A stretch of DNA of 64,000 bases from Shewanella benthica. GTDB lineage: Bacteria; Pseudomonadota; Gammaproteobacteria; Enterobacterales; Shewanellaceae. The translations under genes and the position numbers were made by a program. Positions 17,605 to 27,282 of the stretch are shown piece by piece (the stretch's first letter is position 1; the number at the start of each line of letters is the position of its first letter). The stretch is from positions 47,627-111,626 of the forward strand of contig JAKVHY010000020.1 of assembly GCA_023284085.1 (NCBI GenBank), read 5' to 3'. The notes below the pieces were generated by a model. That model was not told where the DNA came from. It searched no databases and was given only the letters and a program-made list of their open reading frames with translations.

Positions 17605-18024
17605 CGAGTTAAACCTATGATTAAAATAGTGATCAATAGACTTAGTACCAGCTTGGTAATAAGTATTTCCCTCGAAAGAATTCATAGCAGGTAATGAATC
17701 GTCACCCATAAGTAATTAATAACATCCCTAGACCCCCTTGTTCGAAGTAAAGGGGGGCAATTAACTATGGGTATCCGTAATGACTCATGAATAGTTAAGC
17801 TGTGACTTGCATAGCGTCTACGGCTTATATGACCTTCCCCTTCACCCAACAAGGTCAGTACTCAGCCTATGGGTTCCCCTGTCCACGCTTAACTCGACAC
17901 CTTACGGTGCAAAGCCCATGATTAGGGGCCTTGGCTGCCTGCTAGGCATTACCAAATAGAAGACTTACACCTCCGATCTTCTACCGATTTATCTCGGCGC
18001 ACTGAGTAGCTTAATAAGCTTTTA
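17605..18024. other. intergenic region, possible mobile-element remnant
   Basis: 420 bases between convergent genes. It contains a CCCCCTT/AAGGGGG hairpin (17733-17756) enclosed by looser inverted ATTAA/ACCCATA sequences, then GC-richer sequence (about 17820-18000) unlike its AT-rich surroundings, with short inverted repeats such as CACCTTACGGTG. No intact gene. It gives the impression of a decayed mobile element, but I cannot assign a family. Confidence 0.4.
17733..17756. terminator. hairpin, possible terminator
   Basis: CCCCCTT (17733-17739), 10-base loop, AAGGGGG (17750-17756), about 130 bases after the aminotransferase stop. There is no clear U-tract on the plus strand (CAATTAA follows), so it may instead be part of a mobile-element remnant. 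Confidence 0.35.
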
Positions 18025-19866
18025 TTAAACTTTAAATGTATTAGCACGCTTATGTAACTCTATAGCAAGATTGGCAACATCTACACTCGCTTTAGCGTTA
18101 TTTTGAGAATCTCTAGCGACTTGCTCGCCAATATCTCTAATTTTAACAATATTTCGGTCAACATCTTGAACGACTGCAGACTGTTCTTCAACGGCAGTAG
18201 CGACTTGAACTGTCATCTCAGCAATTGAGTCAACATCAGATATTATTTCATTTAATACATCTTCAGCATCTTTTGCTAGCAATACACTGGACAACCCTCG
18301 ATCCTTACAATGATTTATCGTATTTACAATATCTGATGTAGTCGATTGGAGTTCACTAATAATAGTTGTGATCTCTGCAGCTGAATCTTGAGTGCGAACG
18401 GCTAATGATCTTACTTCATCAGCAACGACAGCAAATCCTCGCCCTTGCTCTCCAGCACGAGCAGCTTCTATTGCTGCGTTTAGCGCTAAAAGGTTAGTTT
18501 GATCTGCAATTCCTTTTATGACTTCGAGTACAGAAGAAATCCCAACACTTTTTACTTCCAAGTTGAGAATTTCATTCTCAGCGACAATAAGCTCGTTAGA
18601 TAGTGAATTAATATTAAGCACCGTGGCATCTAACTTATCTTTTCCCTCAGCTACTTTAATAGAAGCAGCATCGGTTTTTTCTTTAGTAAGGTGTGCGCTA
18701 TGAGCAATTTCAGCTGCCGTAAGTCCCATTTCATTGATAGCAGTAGCAACCATGTCACTTTCTGATGCTTGGTTTAATAATCCCGCAGATGTTTTCTCAA
18801 CATTCTGAGATACAATATTTGTAGACTCTGTTAAAGACTCGACGGTTTGATTGAGATTTTTTATTAAAGACTGAAAGTGTGCCATGAAAATATTGAATTC
18901 ATTAGCTATTGCTCCGATTTCATCCGATCGTTCTACGCAACGTTGAGTCAAGTCATTGCTTTTTCTTATTTCAGAAATACGTTCAGAGAACCCTTGTAAA
19001 GGCGTTATGATTTGCTTTGCAATGAGACTGACTATCAAGGCAATGAAAACAGAGATAAAAATGAATATGATAAGATAGAATGTTTTTTCAGATTCAATGT
19101 GCTCATCCACATAGCTGCTTAACCTGACGACCTCTTTTTCAAGTAAGTCCTCCATTTCCCTAACAGACTTACGCATATCACCTTGAACACCTACCGTTAA
19201 GTTAAACCCAATCTCTGACGTTGCCTTGAGCAAATTATCAAATTGAAAACGATACTCTTGCAATAACTTAAGGCTCTCGGGAGCGGTTAATCTAGCAGAT
19301 AACAGTTCAATGTTTTTATGTACTCTGTAGGCATATTTTTCATCGGTTCGTAAAAGAAAGTCCTTTTCATCTCGCCTAATAGATAGAAATAATATCTTTG
19401 ACTGACTATCACTCGAGCTAAAAATGCTCTTTTCCAGTTGGTTTGTTGCATTACGTAATTGTCCGTAATTCCCTTGGGTTTCACTTAACCCACGAGCAGA
19501 TGACAATTCCGCTAGTTTAGAAAAGTAATAATTATATTCACTCAGACTTTCTGTAATAACGTCAAGTTCACCTAAAGGAATATCTAAATTCAGTAAGCGT
19601 GATTTCAATTGGACTATAGATGCTTGTGTTTCCTTCACTTTTAGTTCAAACGACTTTTGATATTTATCATCCTGTCTCAATAAATAGTCTTTCTCATTAC
19701 GCCTCAATTGAAGCATAGATATTTGTATGCCTTTCAATCCAAACTGAATTTCATTTAGTGAGGTGATTTTATTTTGATTTGCTATCGTATCTATGTAAAT
19801 AGCGATAAGACCAAGAGAGACTAATACTATGATAATAATTAGTTTTTGCTTTATACTGACGCTCAT
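18025..19866 (-). CDS. methyl-accepting chemotaxis protein with HBM sensor
   Basis: A 613-residue inner-membrane chemoreceptor. TM1 is about residues 8-25 and TM2 about 263-288. The periplasmic part carries two matching helical signatures, [15 protein letters not shown] (55-69) and [15 protein letters not shown] (164-178), the hallmark of helical bimodular (HBM) sensors such as McpS. A HAMP domain follows TM2, then a cytoplasmic signalling domain with tip [20 protein letters not shown] and [19 protein letters not shown]. The C-terminus (RANTFKV) has no CheR/CheB tether pentapeptide. AGGA lies about 10 bases before the ATG. HBM ligands are often organic acids or polyamines; the ligand here is unknown. 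It is divergent from a TetR gene. Confidence 0.92.
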   Translation of the reverse strand: MSVSIKQKLIIIIVLVSLGLIAIYIDTIANQNKITSLNEIQFGLKGIQISMLQLRRNEKDYLLRQDDKYQKSFELKVKETQASIVQLKSRLLNLDIPLGELDVITESLSEYNYYFSKLAELSSARGLSETQGNYGQLRNATNQLEKSIFSSSDSQSKILFLSIRRDEKDFLLRTDEKYAYRVHKNIELLSARLTAPESLKLLQEYRFQFDNLLKATSEIGFNLTVGVQGDMRKSVREMEDLLEKEVVRLSSYVDEHIESEKTFYLIIFIFISVFIALIVSLIAKQIITPLQGFSERISEIRKSNDLTQRCVERSDEIGAIANEFNIFMAHFQSLIKNLNQTVESLTESTNIVSQNVEKTSAGLLNQASESDMVATAINEMGLTAAEIAHSAHLTKEKTDAASIKVAEGKDKLDATVLNINSLSNELIVAENEILNLEVKSVGISSVLEVIKGIADQTNLLALNAAIEAARAGEQGRGFAVVADEVRSLAVRTQDSAAEITTIISELQSTTSDIVNTINHCKDRGLSSVLLAKDAEDVLNEIISDVDSIAEMTVQVATAVEEQSAVVQDVDRNIVKIRDIGEQVARDSQNNAKASVDVANLAIELHKRANTFKV

Positions 19867-20207
19867 TTCTTACAATCCTGTGTAGTAGTCAACCAACTGT
19901 GTCGACGACGGGTATTAATGACATAACCCTTTATTTTGTTTGACTCATTCGGTGTTAGTTTTCTGTCAAAGCCGCAAACTCAACCTTATGTAACATTTGA
20001 AAAAAGCAATCAACAACAACGAAGCAAGCCCGGGGAACCTGAAACATTTCAGAAACAAAATTAGGGGTGAATAAATGCAAACTAGCTACCAAGCTTATAG
20101 ATATGGTTTATTCTACACTCAAAGCCAAAAAAAAGTAAACTACCAGTTTACCCATTAAGCCAAAACCAGCAACCTAAGTAACCATAAGAGCTGGCAGGGG
20201 GATACGT
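19867..20207. other. divergent promoter region, MCP / TetR
   Basis: 341 AT-rich bases between the divergent chemoreceptor and TetR genes. It contains a perfect palindrome (20135-20151) suited to a TetR dimer. No gene is seen. Confidence 0.55.
20135..20151. promoter_or_regulatory. palindromic operator candidate for TetR regulator
   Basis: GTAAACT-ACC-AGTTTAC, perfect 7-bp arms, 56 bases before the TetR start codon. TetR proteins usually repress their own gene from such sites; control of the divergent chemoreceptor is also possible. Confidence 0.55.
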
Positions 20208-20816
20208 ATGCAAGAAAAAATAACACTGTCGCAACAAAAGCATCTGGATATTCTTAGTTCAGCCAAAAAGGAGTTTATCGAACATGGCTTCCTACCTGCA
20301 AATATGGAGAGAATAGCTTCTTGCTCAAAAGTATCTAAGCGTACACTCTATCGCCACTTTGAAAGTAAAGAAGTACTGTTTGAATCAGTATTAATCAATA
20401 TTAATAGCTCGGTAAATAATGATGTACGGTATCAATTTGATGAAAGAAAAAGCACTGCGCTACAGCTTAACGAAATTGCATATGAAGAAATGAAGATTAT
20501 AACTGGTACTTACGGAATTCCTTTAGCGCGAACTATTGTGATGGAACTCCTTCGTCAACCGGAGATGGCTAAAAAATTCATTAAAAACGATTATAGTAAT
20601 CGAGCAATAACCCTATGGATTAATGAAGCTACTGAGGCAGGTAGACTAAAACGTGGCGATACTGAATTAATGACAGAAGTGTATGTAAGCTTACTAAAAG
20701 GTTTATTATTTTGGCCTCAACTGATGAATTTAGATAAAGAATTCACTAGCGATGAAATATCAAGTAAAGTTGATACCGTGACATCAGTTTTTATCCAATC
20801 GTATGGACTAAATTGA
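20208..20816 (+). CDS. TetR-family transcriptional regulator
   Basis: A 202-residue regulator with an N-terminal TetR helix-turn-helix: ILSSAKKEFIEHGFLPANMERIA, then CSKVSKRTLYRHFESKEVLF (about residues 36-56). The C-terminal ligand domain resembles the AefR-like group. A strong AGGGGG ribosome binding site lies before the ATG. A perfect palindrome at 20135 is a likely binding site. It is divergent from the chemoreceptor gene and shares its AT-rich composition. Confidence 0.85.
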   Translation: MQEKITLSQQKHLDILSSAKKEFIEHGFLPANMERIASCSKVSKRTLYRHFESKEVLFESVLININSSVNNDVRYQFDERKSTALQLNEIAYEEMKIITGTYGIPLARTIVMELLRQPEMAKKFIKNDYSNRAITLWINEATEAGRLKRGDTELMTEVYVSLLKGLLFWPQLMNLDKEFTSDEISSKVDTVTSVFIQSYGLN

Positions 20817-20958
20817 ACTTGCAGAATCAATTAAATACCATCTGACAACTGAATATTGAATCCCTCAGAGTCAGAGCGAATAAAGTAAAAACTGTCTCAA
20901 GCTTCATTTGAAGCTCGCAAAAGGCATTGTGTTTTATCACATGATTAACGATGCCTGC

Positions 20959-21489
20959 CTAGATGTTCTGGCTGTTTCTCGTAGAGCTGAGATTACTGAG
21001 ATAACTGATTTTCTTCCCCTGAAATGCAGAGTAAAAGTCTTCATGGGCCCGTCTCGAAAAGGTGTCATCTCTTAGATCGTATTGGGCTATCCATTCGATA
21101 AGCATGGATAAATTAGCATCTTGGGCCTGTTTCGAAGGGTACTTGTGTGGCTCCCAGGGACGTTGCTTAGCATTCTCGATACAGAGGTCGACAGACAAGT
21201 TCATGAAGATTAACTCAGTGACATTGCCGACTAGCAGCTGTAAAAGGTCCGTGTAACATCCTTCTACGACCCAGTTTTTCTTGTCTTGAATAAAAGTCTT
21301 AAGCTTGTAAGCCGACTCATTAAGCGGCATACGCTCCGGCGGTTTAGGCGGCTCATAGGGTTGCCACGCCAGACTATCGAGATCTAAATGGGCTAGGCCA
21401 TCAGAACTGGATAAACGCTTGGCAAGCGTCGATTTACCCGAGCCTGAATTACCAAAGATGAGCACTCTTCGAGCCATATTCTCTCCCAT
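20959..21489 (-). CDS. P-loop kinase-like protein (topology-modulation/AAA_18 type)
   Basis: A 176-residue cytoplasmic P-loop NTPase. Walker A is GNSGSGKST (13-21); LAHLDLDSLAWQP (about 33-45) and NWVVEGCYTDLL (about 72-83) match the family annotated as DNA topology modulation protein / adenylate-kinase-like. Natural substrate unknown. The ATG at 21489 has AGGA seven bases upstream; the ATG four codons later also has GGAGAG before it, so both are possible. It lies about 105 bases downstream of a possible small frame after the TRAP gene. Confidence 0.75.
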   Translation of the reverse strand: MGENMARRVLIFGNSGSGKSTLAKRLSSSDGLAHLDLDSLAWQPYEPPKPPERMPLNESAYKLKTFIQDKKNWVVEGCYTDLLQLLVGNVTELIFMNLSVDLCIENAKQRPWEPHKYPSKQAQDANLSMLIEWIAQYDLRDDTFSRRAHEDFYSAFQGKKISYLSNLSSTRNSQNI

Positions 21490-21593
21490 TAACGAATCCT
21501 TTTAGATTTATAAGGCTTTCGGCCTAGCCTAATCCGATCGAAGATAAAACGACCCAAGCCAAGGCTGTCGAAGCTAAAGCTGTAGACACAGGA

Positions 21594-21740
21594 CTATTTA
21601 AGCAGGCCTGTATCCACCGCATCCGATAGCTTCTTCTCCAGACTGGACCATAGCGCTTCACTGCCTTTAGCTATGTCGCGATTGACCGAGAAAATCTTAT
21701 CTTTGGGCACATCATTATCACGCCAGTTACCTTCTCTCAA
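21594..21740 (-). CDS. possible small ORF overlapping the TRAP permease end
   Basis: A 48-codon frame begins at a TTG (21740) inside the last codons of the TRAP permease gene and stops at 21594. The peptide (LREGNWRDNDVPKDKIFSVN..., ending SDAVDTGLLK) is hydrophilic with a plausible helical end and reads like coding sequence. It is in the +1 frame relative to the permease, so it could be a translationally coupled small gene or the displaced tail of a longer ancestor. I recognise no family. Confidence 0.3.
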   Translation of the reverse strand: MREGNWRDNDVPKDKIFSVNRDIAKGSEALWSSLEKKLSDAVDTGLLK

Positions 21741-23691
21741 CCAGATCCCGCGTTTTCCACTGCACCATTATCAAGCCTAATATCACTAATATTCCGACAA
21801 AGCCTGCGCCGAAGGGATTGAACAAGATCAAGGGAGCCATCATCAGAGCGACAATACGTTCCATATTAGACAGTGGTCGCAATAGATACCCTTCGATGGA
21901 TATGGCTAAGGCCAGTATGATTGCCGCGGTCTGAGCGATAGCAAAACCAAACTCCAATGCACTCGCCTCAGGGCTTACCAGATCCGTATAGGCCATCATA
22001 ATAGGAATAATAAACAGGCCGCCAGCGAGCTTAAAGGCCTCCACCGAAGATTTCATCGGATTAGCGTTAGCCACACCGGCCGCGGCAAAGGCGGCTAATG
22101 CAATTGGCGGCGTCACATTTGAGGTCTGGGACAGCCAGAAGATGATGAGGTGGGCCGTCAACAGCGGCAAACCAAAGTCTCCCAGCATGGGCACGGCCAT
22201 CACGGCGAGTACGATATAAGCCGCCGTCACGGGTAAGCCCATGCCTAATATCAAGGCGACGATACTGATAAGCCCGAGAGCCACCAGCATATAACCACCG
22301 GAGAACTCCATCACGAACTGAGTGAACTGTAAGCCAATGCCGGTCTGACCCACTACGCCGACAATTATCCCCGCCGCGCCGCAGGCCACCGAGATGGGTA
22401 GCGCCATCAGGGCACCGTTTTTCATTCCCTGAATAAACTTAGTCAAACCTATACGGCTGTGTTTACGCAGCGCTGCCGTCACTAAGATTGCCGCACAACC
22501 GGCAACACCGACTAACAGTGGCGAATAGGCCATCATCAGCAGTGCGGTGATCAAACCCAGTGGAATAAGATGATGGGCGCCATGTTTCATCACAGAAATC
22601 ACCGCCTCGGTGCGGCTCACAGCCTTGAGGTTTAACTTACAAGCCATCAAATGTACATAGAGCAAGGTACAGAAGAAGTAGAGAATAGCCGGGGCGATAG
22701 ACGCTAGCATGATCTCGCTATAAGGTACCCCGGTGAACTGCGCCATCACAAAAGCGCCCGCTCCCATGATAGGAGGCATGATCTGCCCACCAGTCGATGC
22801 AGCCGCTTCGATACCCGCCGCCTGCTCAGGCTTATAACCTAGCTTCTTCATCATAGGTATGGTCACCGAGCCTGTGGTCACAGTATTGGCAATCGCAGAC
22901 CCCGAGATTGAGCCAAGACCGGCAGAGGCCAATACAGCGGCCTTTGCAGGACCACCGCGATACTTACCTGCGATAGAGAATGATAAGTCGATGAAGAATT
23001 TACCCGCACCGGTCACCTCTAAGAAGGCGCCGAAGAGTACGAAGATAAATACCGTCGTCGCCGCAATTCCTAAGGCCGAGCCAAATATCCCATTAGCAGA
23101 GTAAATCTGAAACTGGATAAGTTCTTGCAGTGAATAACCCTTAGTCGCAATCGCGCTTGGCAAGATGTCACCAAGGGCACTGTAGGATAAAAACAGCACA
23201 GCTATCAGTACCATCACCCAACCCACAGTACGGCGACAGCCCTCCATCAAGAGCACTATCAGGGCACTACCCGCCACTAAATCTGGCATCTTGAGGCCAT
23301 AGAGCAAGTGATCGATATCGTTATAATCAAAAATGCTCATTCGGTAGGCGGCAAACAGCGCCAAGCCACAAAGCGCGAGATCAAATACTCTTCCTGGGAG
23401 GTAGAGCTTGCTGTATCGGTTACTAATCAAAGGGTAATGCAGGAAAATCAGCACCAGCACCCAGCACAGATGCACCGGCCTAAAGTAAGTCGCCGAAATA
23501 GTGGAAGTGATCCCCTGCCAAATCTGAAAAGCCGACAGAGCCACTGCGATGGCTAGAATGATATAACCGAATACCTTGAACATTGGCTCATAAGGCAGGG
23601 ATGTATCTATGGTCACTGAGCTATGAATAGCTTTAGTGTCTTCGAGTACAGGTTCATCATGACCTAATTTGCTATTATTAGTTTGGGTCAT
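21727..23691 (-). CDS. TRAP transporter permease, 4TM/12TM fusion
   Basis: A 654-residue polytopic membrane protein combining the small (DctQ-like) and large (DctM-like) TRAP subunits in one chain, the arrangement used by TAXI-type systems. Characteristic segments include ASAGLGSISGSAIANTVTTGS, EAAASTGGQIMPPIMGAGAF and the PVTAAYIVLAV block. It should import a small acid with sodium or protons, with the TAXI binding protein encoded just upstream on the same strand (gap 168 bases). GAGGAC lies about seven bases before the ATG. The substrate is not determined by sequence; TAXI systems are often linked to glutamate or related acids. Confidence 0.92.
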   Translation of the reverse strand: MTQTNNSKLGHDEPVLEDTKAIHSSVTIDTSLPYEPMFKVFGYIILAIAVALSAFQIWQGITSTISATYFRPVHLCWVLVLIFLHYPLISNRYSKLYLPGRVFDLALCGLALFAAYRMSIFDYNDIDHLLYGLKMPDLVAGSALIVLLMEGCRRTVGWVMVLIAVLFLSYSALGDILPSAIATKGYSLQELIQFQIYSANGIFGSALGIAATTVFIFVLFGAFLEVTGAGKFFIDLSFSIAGKYRGGPAKAAVLASAGLGSISGSAIANTVTTGSVTIPMMKKLGYKPEQAAGIEAAASTGGQIMPPIMGAGAFVMAQFTGVPYSEIMLASIAPAILYFFCTLLYVHLMACKLNLKAVSRTEAVISVMKHGAHHLIPLGLITALLMMAYSPLLVGVAGCAAILVTAALRKHSRIGLTKFIQGMKNGALMALPISVACGAAGIIVGVVGQTGIGLQFTQFVMEFSGGYMLVALGLISIVALILGMGLPVTAAYIVLAVMAVPMLGDFGLPLLTAHLIIFWLSQTSNVTPPIALAAFAAAGVANANPMKSSVEAFKLAGGLFIIPIMMAYTDLVSPEASALEFGFAIAQTAAIILALAISIEGYLLRPLSNMERIVALMMAPLILFNPFGAGFVGILVILGLIMVQWKTRDLVERR

Positions 23692-23799
23692 ATCATGTCC
23701 TCAATCTATTAACGCCTAGGTGATTCGTATCCTGTCTAACAAAGAGACATAAATAGGAGGCATTAATAGAAAATAAAAGGGATAAACTGAAAACACAAA

Positions 23800-23818
23800 G
23801 GCAACCACTCAGGTTACC
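23800..23818 (-). terminator. weak hairpin between TAXI and TRAP genes
   Basis: On the minus strand GGTAACC-TGAGT-GGTTGCC forms a 7-bp stem (one G-U pair) followed by TTTGTGTTTTC. It lies between the binding-protein and permease genes and probably terminates part of the transcripts, giving more binding protein than permease. Confidence 0.5.
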
Positions 23819-23859
23819 CTTGCATTCATTTCATTGTGTTTATTAAATTGGAAACTAGC

Positions 23860-24786
23860 TTACTTAACCAATGAGTCCAGATACTTCTGTGCACCTGCAT
23901 GCAAGGGGACTCCAGCCAATCGATGGGCATTTTCAGGCGTAGTCGCTTCGGCAACTTTCACCACCTTACGCACATCATCCATGTTCTCAAACGCAGACTT
24001 AGTCAGATTGTAAGCCATTTCATCACTCATTTTGGCGCTAACGACGATGACGTTCCACACACTCAAGGTAGATACAGCACCCACATTGTTGTACACATCG
24101 GCAGGAATGGTGTACTGACTATAGGCTGGATTTTTCTCGATGAAGGCCGCGCTCTCGGCATCCGATACTGGAATAATATTGACCTTGTGAGTCAGCGAAA
24201 TCTGAGTCACAGCGCCTACACCTTGGCCACCAACGATGAAGCCAGCATCAATCTGACCATTGGCTAACGCATTGGTGGTCTCGCCGTAGTTTAAGTAAAC
24301 CGCATCGATATCTTTCTTCACATCGATACCAACAGAGGCCAGCAAGGCGGCTGCAGTTACCGCAGTACCACTTGCCGGCGCACCTAAGGAAATACGCTTG
24401 CCCTTAAGATCGGCTAAAGATTTAATCCCGGATTTTTCCAATGCTAAGGTATGTACCAGGTTTGGATAAAGCGCAAACAAGGTCTTAACTGGCATTTTAC
24501 TGCGGAACTTGCCTTCGCCATTATAGGCATCGAGAACGACATTACCCATGGCAATACCGGCAATCATGTCACCGCGAACGACCTTGATGGTGTTTTCAAC
24601 CGATGCCGCAGTCACTTCCGCTTTGACATTAACGTCTGGAACCTTGTCAGACCACACCTTGGCTAGCGCCCCACCGAATGGATAATAGATACCGCTTTGA
24701 CCGCCAGTACCGATAGAGTAATTTTCAGCTTGTACTGCCGAAGGTAAAATGAGCAGTAAAGCGAGTGTAAACGCGCGATGAAACAT
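23860..24786 (-). CDS. TAXI-family TRAP solute-binding protein
   Basis: A 308-residue periplasmic protein with a cleavable signal (MFHRAFTLALLLILPSAVQA, cleavage about residue 20). Mature start ENYSIGTGGQSGIYYPFGGALAK is the TAXI family hallmark; KSLADLKGKRISLGAPASGT and GQIDAGFIVGG are further conserved blocks. It delivers ligand to the TRAP 4TM/12TM permease encoded downstream. AAGGGGAAGG precedes the ATG. The gene is divergent from the M19 dipeptidase-like gene across 234 bases, which hints that peptide or amino-acid products are the substrate (inference). Confidence 0.92.
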   Translation of the reverse strand: MFHRAFTLALLLILPSAVQAENYSIGTGGQSGIYYPFGGALAKVWSDKVPDVNVKAEVTAASVENTIKVVRGDMIAGIAMGNVVLDAYNGEGKFRSKMPVKTLFALYPNLVHTLALEKSGIKSLADLKGKRISLGAPASGTAVTAAALLASVGIDVKKDIDAVYLNYGETTNALANGQIDAGFIVGGQGVGAVTQISLTHKVNIIPVSDAESAAFIEKNPAYSQYTIPADVYNNVGAVSTLSVWNVIVVSAKMSDEMAYNLTKSAFENMDDVRKVVKVAEATTPENAHRLAGVPLHAGAQKYLDSLVK

Positions 24787-25020
24787 AGCCTTCCCCTTGA
24801 TTAATTTGATACATCTGTTGCTTATTCGGTCATTAACTATTAGTCAGAAACCTGTTATTTATTAGTGTATTTACACTTCAATTTGGCATCGATATTACTT
24901 AAGGGCTAGCCAATGTCAAGATATCGAATAGTCTAAGTGGATAGGTTAAGATGAAGATTATCGGAATCATCAAATGCATATGTACTATGGGGGTTTCATC
25001 CCCATGAAATCAGGACAAAT

Positions 25021-26175
25021 ATGAAGCACGAACTGAACAGAAGACAACTGATTAAAGCCATTGCCGCTGGCGGCGTACTTAGCCAACTTGGCAGTTTCTC
25101 GGCCCTTGCCACTCAAGGGAAACGCCTTTATATGGATGGCTTATGTTTTCTGCCCGATGACTTAAACGATCTAAAATCCTCAAGCATAGATGCTTACCTG
25201 TGTGATATCTCAGATATTGAGGCCATTAAGCAGCCCGACGGCACCACCAACTATAAACGCACTTACCAGGCGTGCATGAAGAGCATCTCGGAAGCACTCA
25301 CGCGAGTGAATGATAATCCTGACAAGCTTATCTTAGGTAACACCAGTGCCGATATCCAAGAAGCACATTCCACAGGTAAGACTGCGGTATTCTTCCAAAT
25401 TCAGGGCGCCGATTGTGTCGAGGACAGTATCGGCTCAAACCTGAATCAGGTCGATGAGTTTTATGCTAAAGGGCTGCGAGCACTGCAACTCACTCATCAC
25501 TATGGCAATAAATTTAGCGGCGGTGCTTTAGATAATGATGGCGTTCAAGAACTCAATAAGCCACTAACCCAAGCGGGCAAACAGTTAATCGCCAAGCTTA
25601 ACGATAAACGAATCTTGGTCGATGTCAGTCATTCCAGTCCGCAATCTGCGCTGGACACGGCCAAAGCCTCGAACGCCCCAATCGTTCAGAGTCACGGCGC
25701 CGTGCGCGCCATCGTCAATCACGCTCGCTGCTCACCCGATGATGTCATTAAGGCTATCGCAGATACCGGCGGTTTGTTTGGGGTATTTATGATGAGTTTC
25801 TGGCTGACTAACGACAAGATACCGACCACAGAACACTATATTTCTCACCTGAAACATGTGGCTAATGTGGGTGGCATAGATAGCGTTGCCATCGCCAATG
25901 ACTATCCACTCATTGGCCAGAAGAAGCTGCTTAAGCTCGATAACGATAACTCCGAAGGTGTAAAACAATATCTTGATTGGTGGCATAGCTTGCGGGCCAA
26001 GAATGTACTGGGTTACGACATTGAACCTGTGCATGTGGTGATACCCGAACTCAATCATATTCAGCGTATGGAGCGCATAGATTCTGCCTTGGCCAAGTCT
26101 GGCTTTAGTAGCAGTGACAGAGATAAGATCATGGGTGGCAATTGGCAAAGAGTATTAAAAAATGTATTGGGATAA
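25021..26175 (+). CDS. exported M19 membrane-dipeptidase-like protein
   Basis: A 384-residue protein with an N-terminal Tat-like signal (NRRQLIKAIAAGG). The body belongs to peptidase family M19. Conserved parts include LVDVSHSSPQ and VQSHGAVRAIVNHARC, which carry two metal-binding histidines, and the AIANDYP position of the active-site Asp. However the usual DGHND metal site reads DGLCF (39-43) and the bridging Glu position is Gln (FFQIQGAD). Dipeptidase activity is therefore uncertain. AGGA lies six bases before the ATG. It is followed by a metallophosphoesterase gene (66-base gap) and is divergent from the TAXI-TRAP genes. Confidence 0.8.
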   Translation: MKHELNRRQLIKAIAAGGVLSQLGSFSALATQGKRLYMDGLCFLPDDLNDLKSSSIDAYLCDISDIEAIKQPDGTTNYKRTYQACMKSISEALTRVNDNPDKLILGNTSADIQEAHSTGKTAVFFQIQGADCVEDSIGSNLNQVDEFYAKGLRALQLTHHYGNKFSGGALDNDGVQELNKPLTQAGKQLIAKLNDKRILVDVSHSSPQSALDTAKASNAPIVQSHGAVRAIVNHARCSPDDVIKAIADTGGLFGVFMMSFWLTNDKIPTTEHYISHLKHVANVGGIDSVAIANDYPLIGQKKLLKLDNDNSEGVKQYLDWWHSLRAKNVLGYDIEPVHVVIPELNHIQRMERIDSALAKSGFSSSDRDKIMGGNWQRVLKNVLG

Positions 26176-26241
26176 GCGCTCATTGATAAGACAGTTACCT
26201 CTTCGACTGAGCTGGCCAGACTATAATCGCTTAAGGATAAG

Positions 26242-27018
26242 ATGAGAATATATCAGCTGAGTGATTGTCACTTACAAGTGAGCGAAGCAGAGCCTAGGTT
26301 AAATTTAATTCGCGCTTTGACCCTGATTGAAGATAAGGGGGATAGCGATGTACTCCTGTTAACCGGTGACCTAGTCTGCGACCCTTCTATTGAGATATAT
26401 GCGCAGTTTAAAGCCATAGTGCAGGCGCACACTTCGATCGGCAGAATCTTTGCCATTGCGGGGAATCATGACGACCTCGCTATGATGAAGTCTGTGTTTA
26501 GCGGCAGTCGAATCCAAGTGAAAAACCATGTTCATCTTAACCATGACTTGAGTCTATGCTTCGTCGATTCCAGCCAGAAACCGCTAGCTAATATGTCACT
26601 CGGTGCGGGGCGGGTATCAAGAAAATCCCTGAGGTCATTGAAGCAGTTCACCAGAAAACATCAATCCATCGTGGTGATTCATCACCCTGTGGTTAATTTA
26701 GGCGCGAAGTGGTTTACCCAGATAGGTATTGAAAATAATCTTGATGTCATTGAAGCGATACACCCGCAAACGTTGGCCATTTTAAGCGGACATGCCCATG
26801 CTTTTTTCAAACAGCCGATAGAAATCCACGGACAAATAATACCGCTTATCGTCAGTCCAGCCACCTCCTATGGCTTCGAACATGCCAAGCCTAATTATGA
26901 GAAAAACGCCAATGTTGGCATCATGGTCTATGACATTCTTATCGATATTGGCTCTGTCAGATCGTCACTCCCAGCCAAAAAGTATCTATTGAATGAATCT
27001 GTTCTCAACCTTTTGTGA
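26242..27018 (+). CDS. metallophosphoesterase, CpdA-like
   Basis: A 258-residue cytoplasmic calcineurin-like phosphoesterase. All metal-site motifs are visible in order: DCH (8-10), LLTGDLV, AIAGNHDD, VIHHPVV and LSGHAHAFF. This set and size resemble cyclic-nucleotide phosphodiesterase CpdA, though the substrate cannot be fixed. AAGGATAAG supplies the ribosome binding site. It probably shares a transcript with the M19-like gene upstream (66 bases). Confidence 0.85.
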   Translation: MRIYQLSDCHLQVSEAEPRLNLIRALTLIEDKGDSDVLLLTGDLVCDPSIEIYAQFKAIVQAHTSIGRIFAIAGNHDDLAMMKSVFSGSRIQVKNHVHLNHDLSLCFVDSSQKPLANMSLGAGRVSRKSLRSLKQFTRKHQSIVVIHHPVVNLGAKWFTQIGIENNLDVIEAIHPQTLAILSGHAHAFFKQPIEIHGQIIPLIVSPATSYGFEHAKPNYEKNANVGIMVYDILIDIGSVRSSLPAKKYLLNESVLNLL

Positions 27019-27282
27019 TAACGAATAGTTAGATTTAATGTCGCCATCGGCAACGGCTCTATCGAGATATCAATACTAATGCTTACCACCTTGACCATAC
27101 AAAATGACCCACTACGTGAGAGTAAAATCTCCCTAGAGCGACTTAATTGAGTCAAGGGGCTAATAAATTAATCGTTCCACCTATTAAGAATAAGATTTTT
27201 ATTCCGCCTCACCTTTTTAGTTGACTAAGATATTGATTGTTGTTAGAAAGATCAGGCAATCATTCAGGGTATAACTTCAAGC

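Noticed and set aside
17820..18000. Group II intron or named insertion-sequence end
   Set aside because: Some short hairpins are suggestive but I cannot match intron domains or terminal repeats, so it stays an unassigned remnant.
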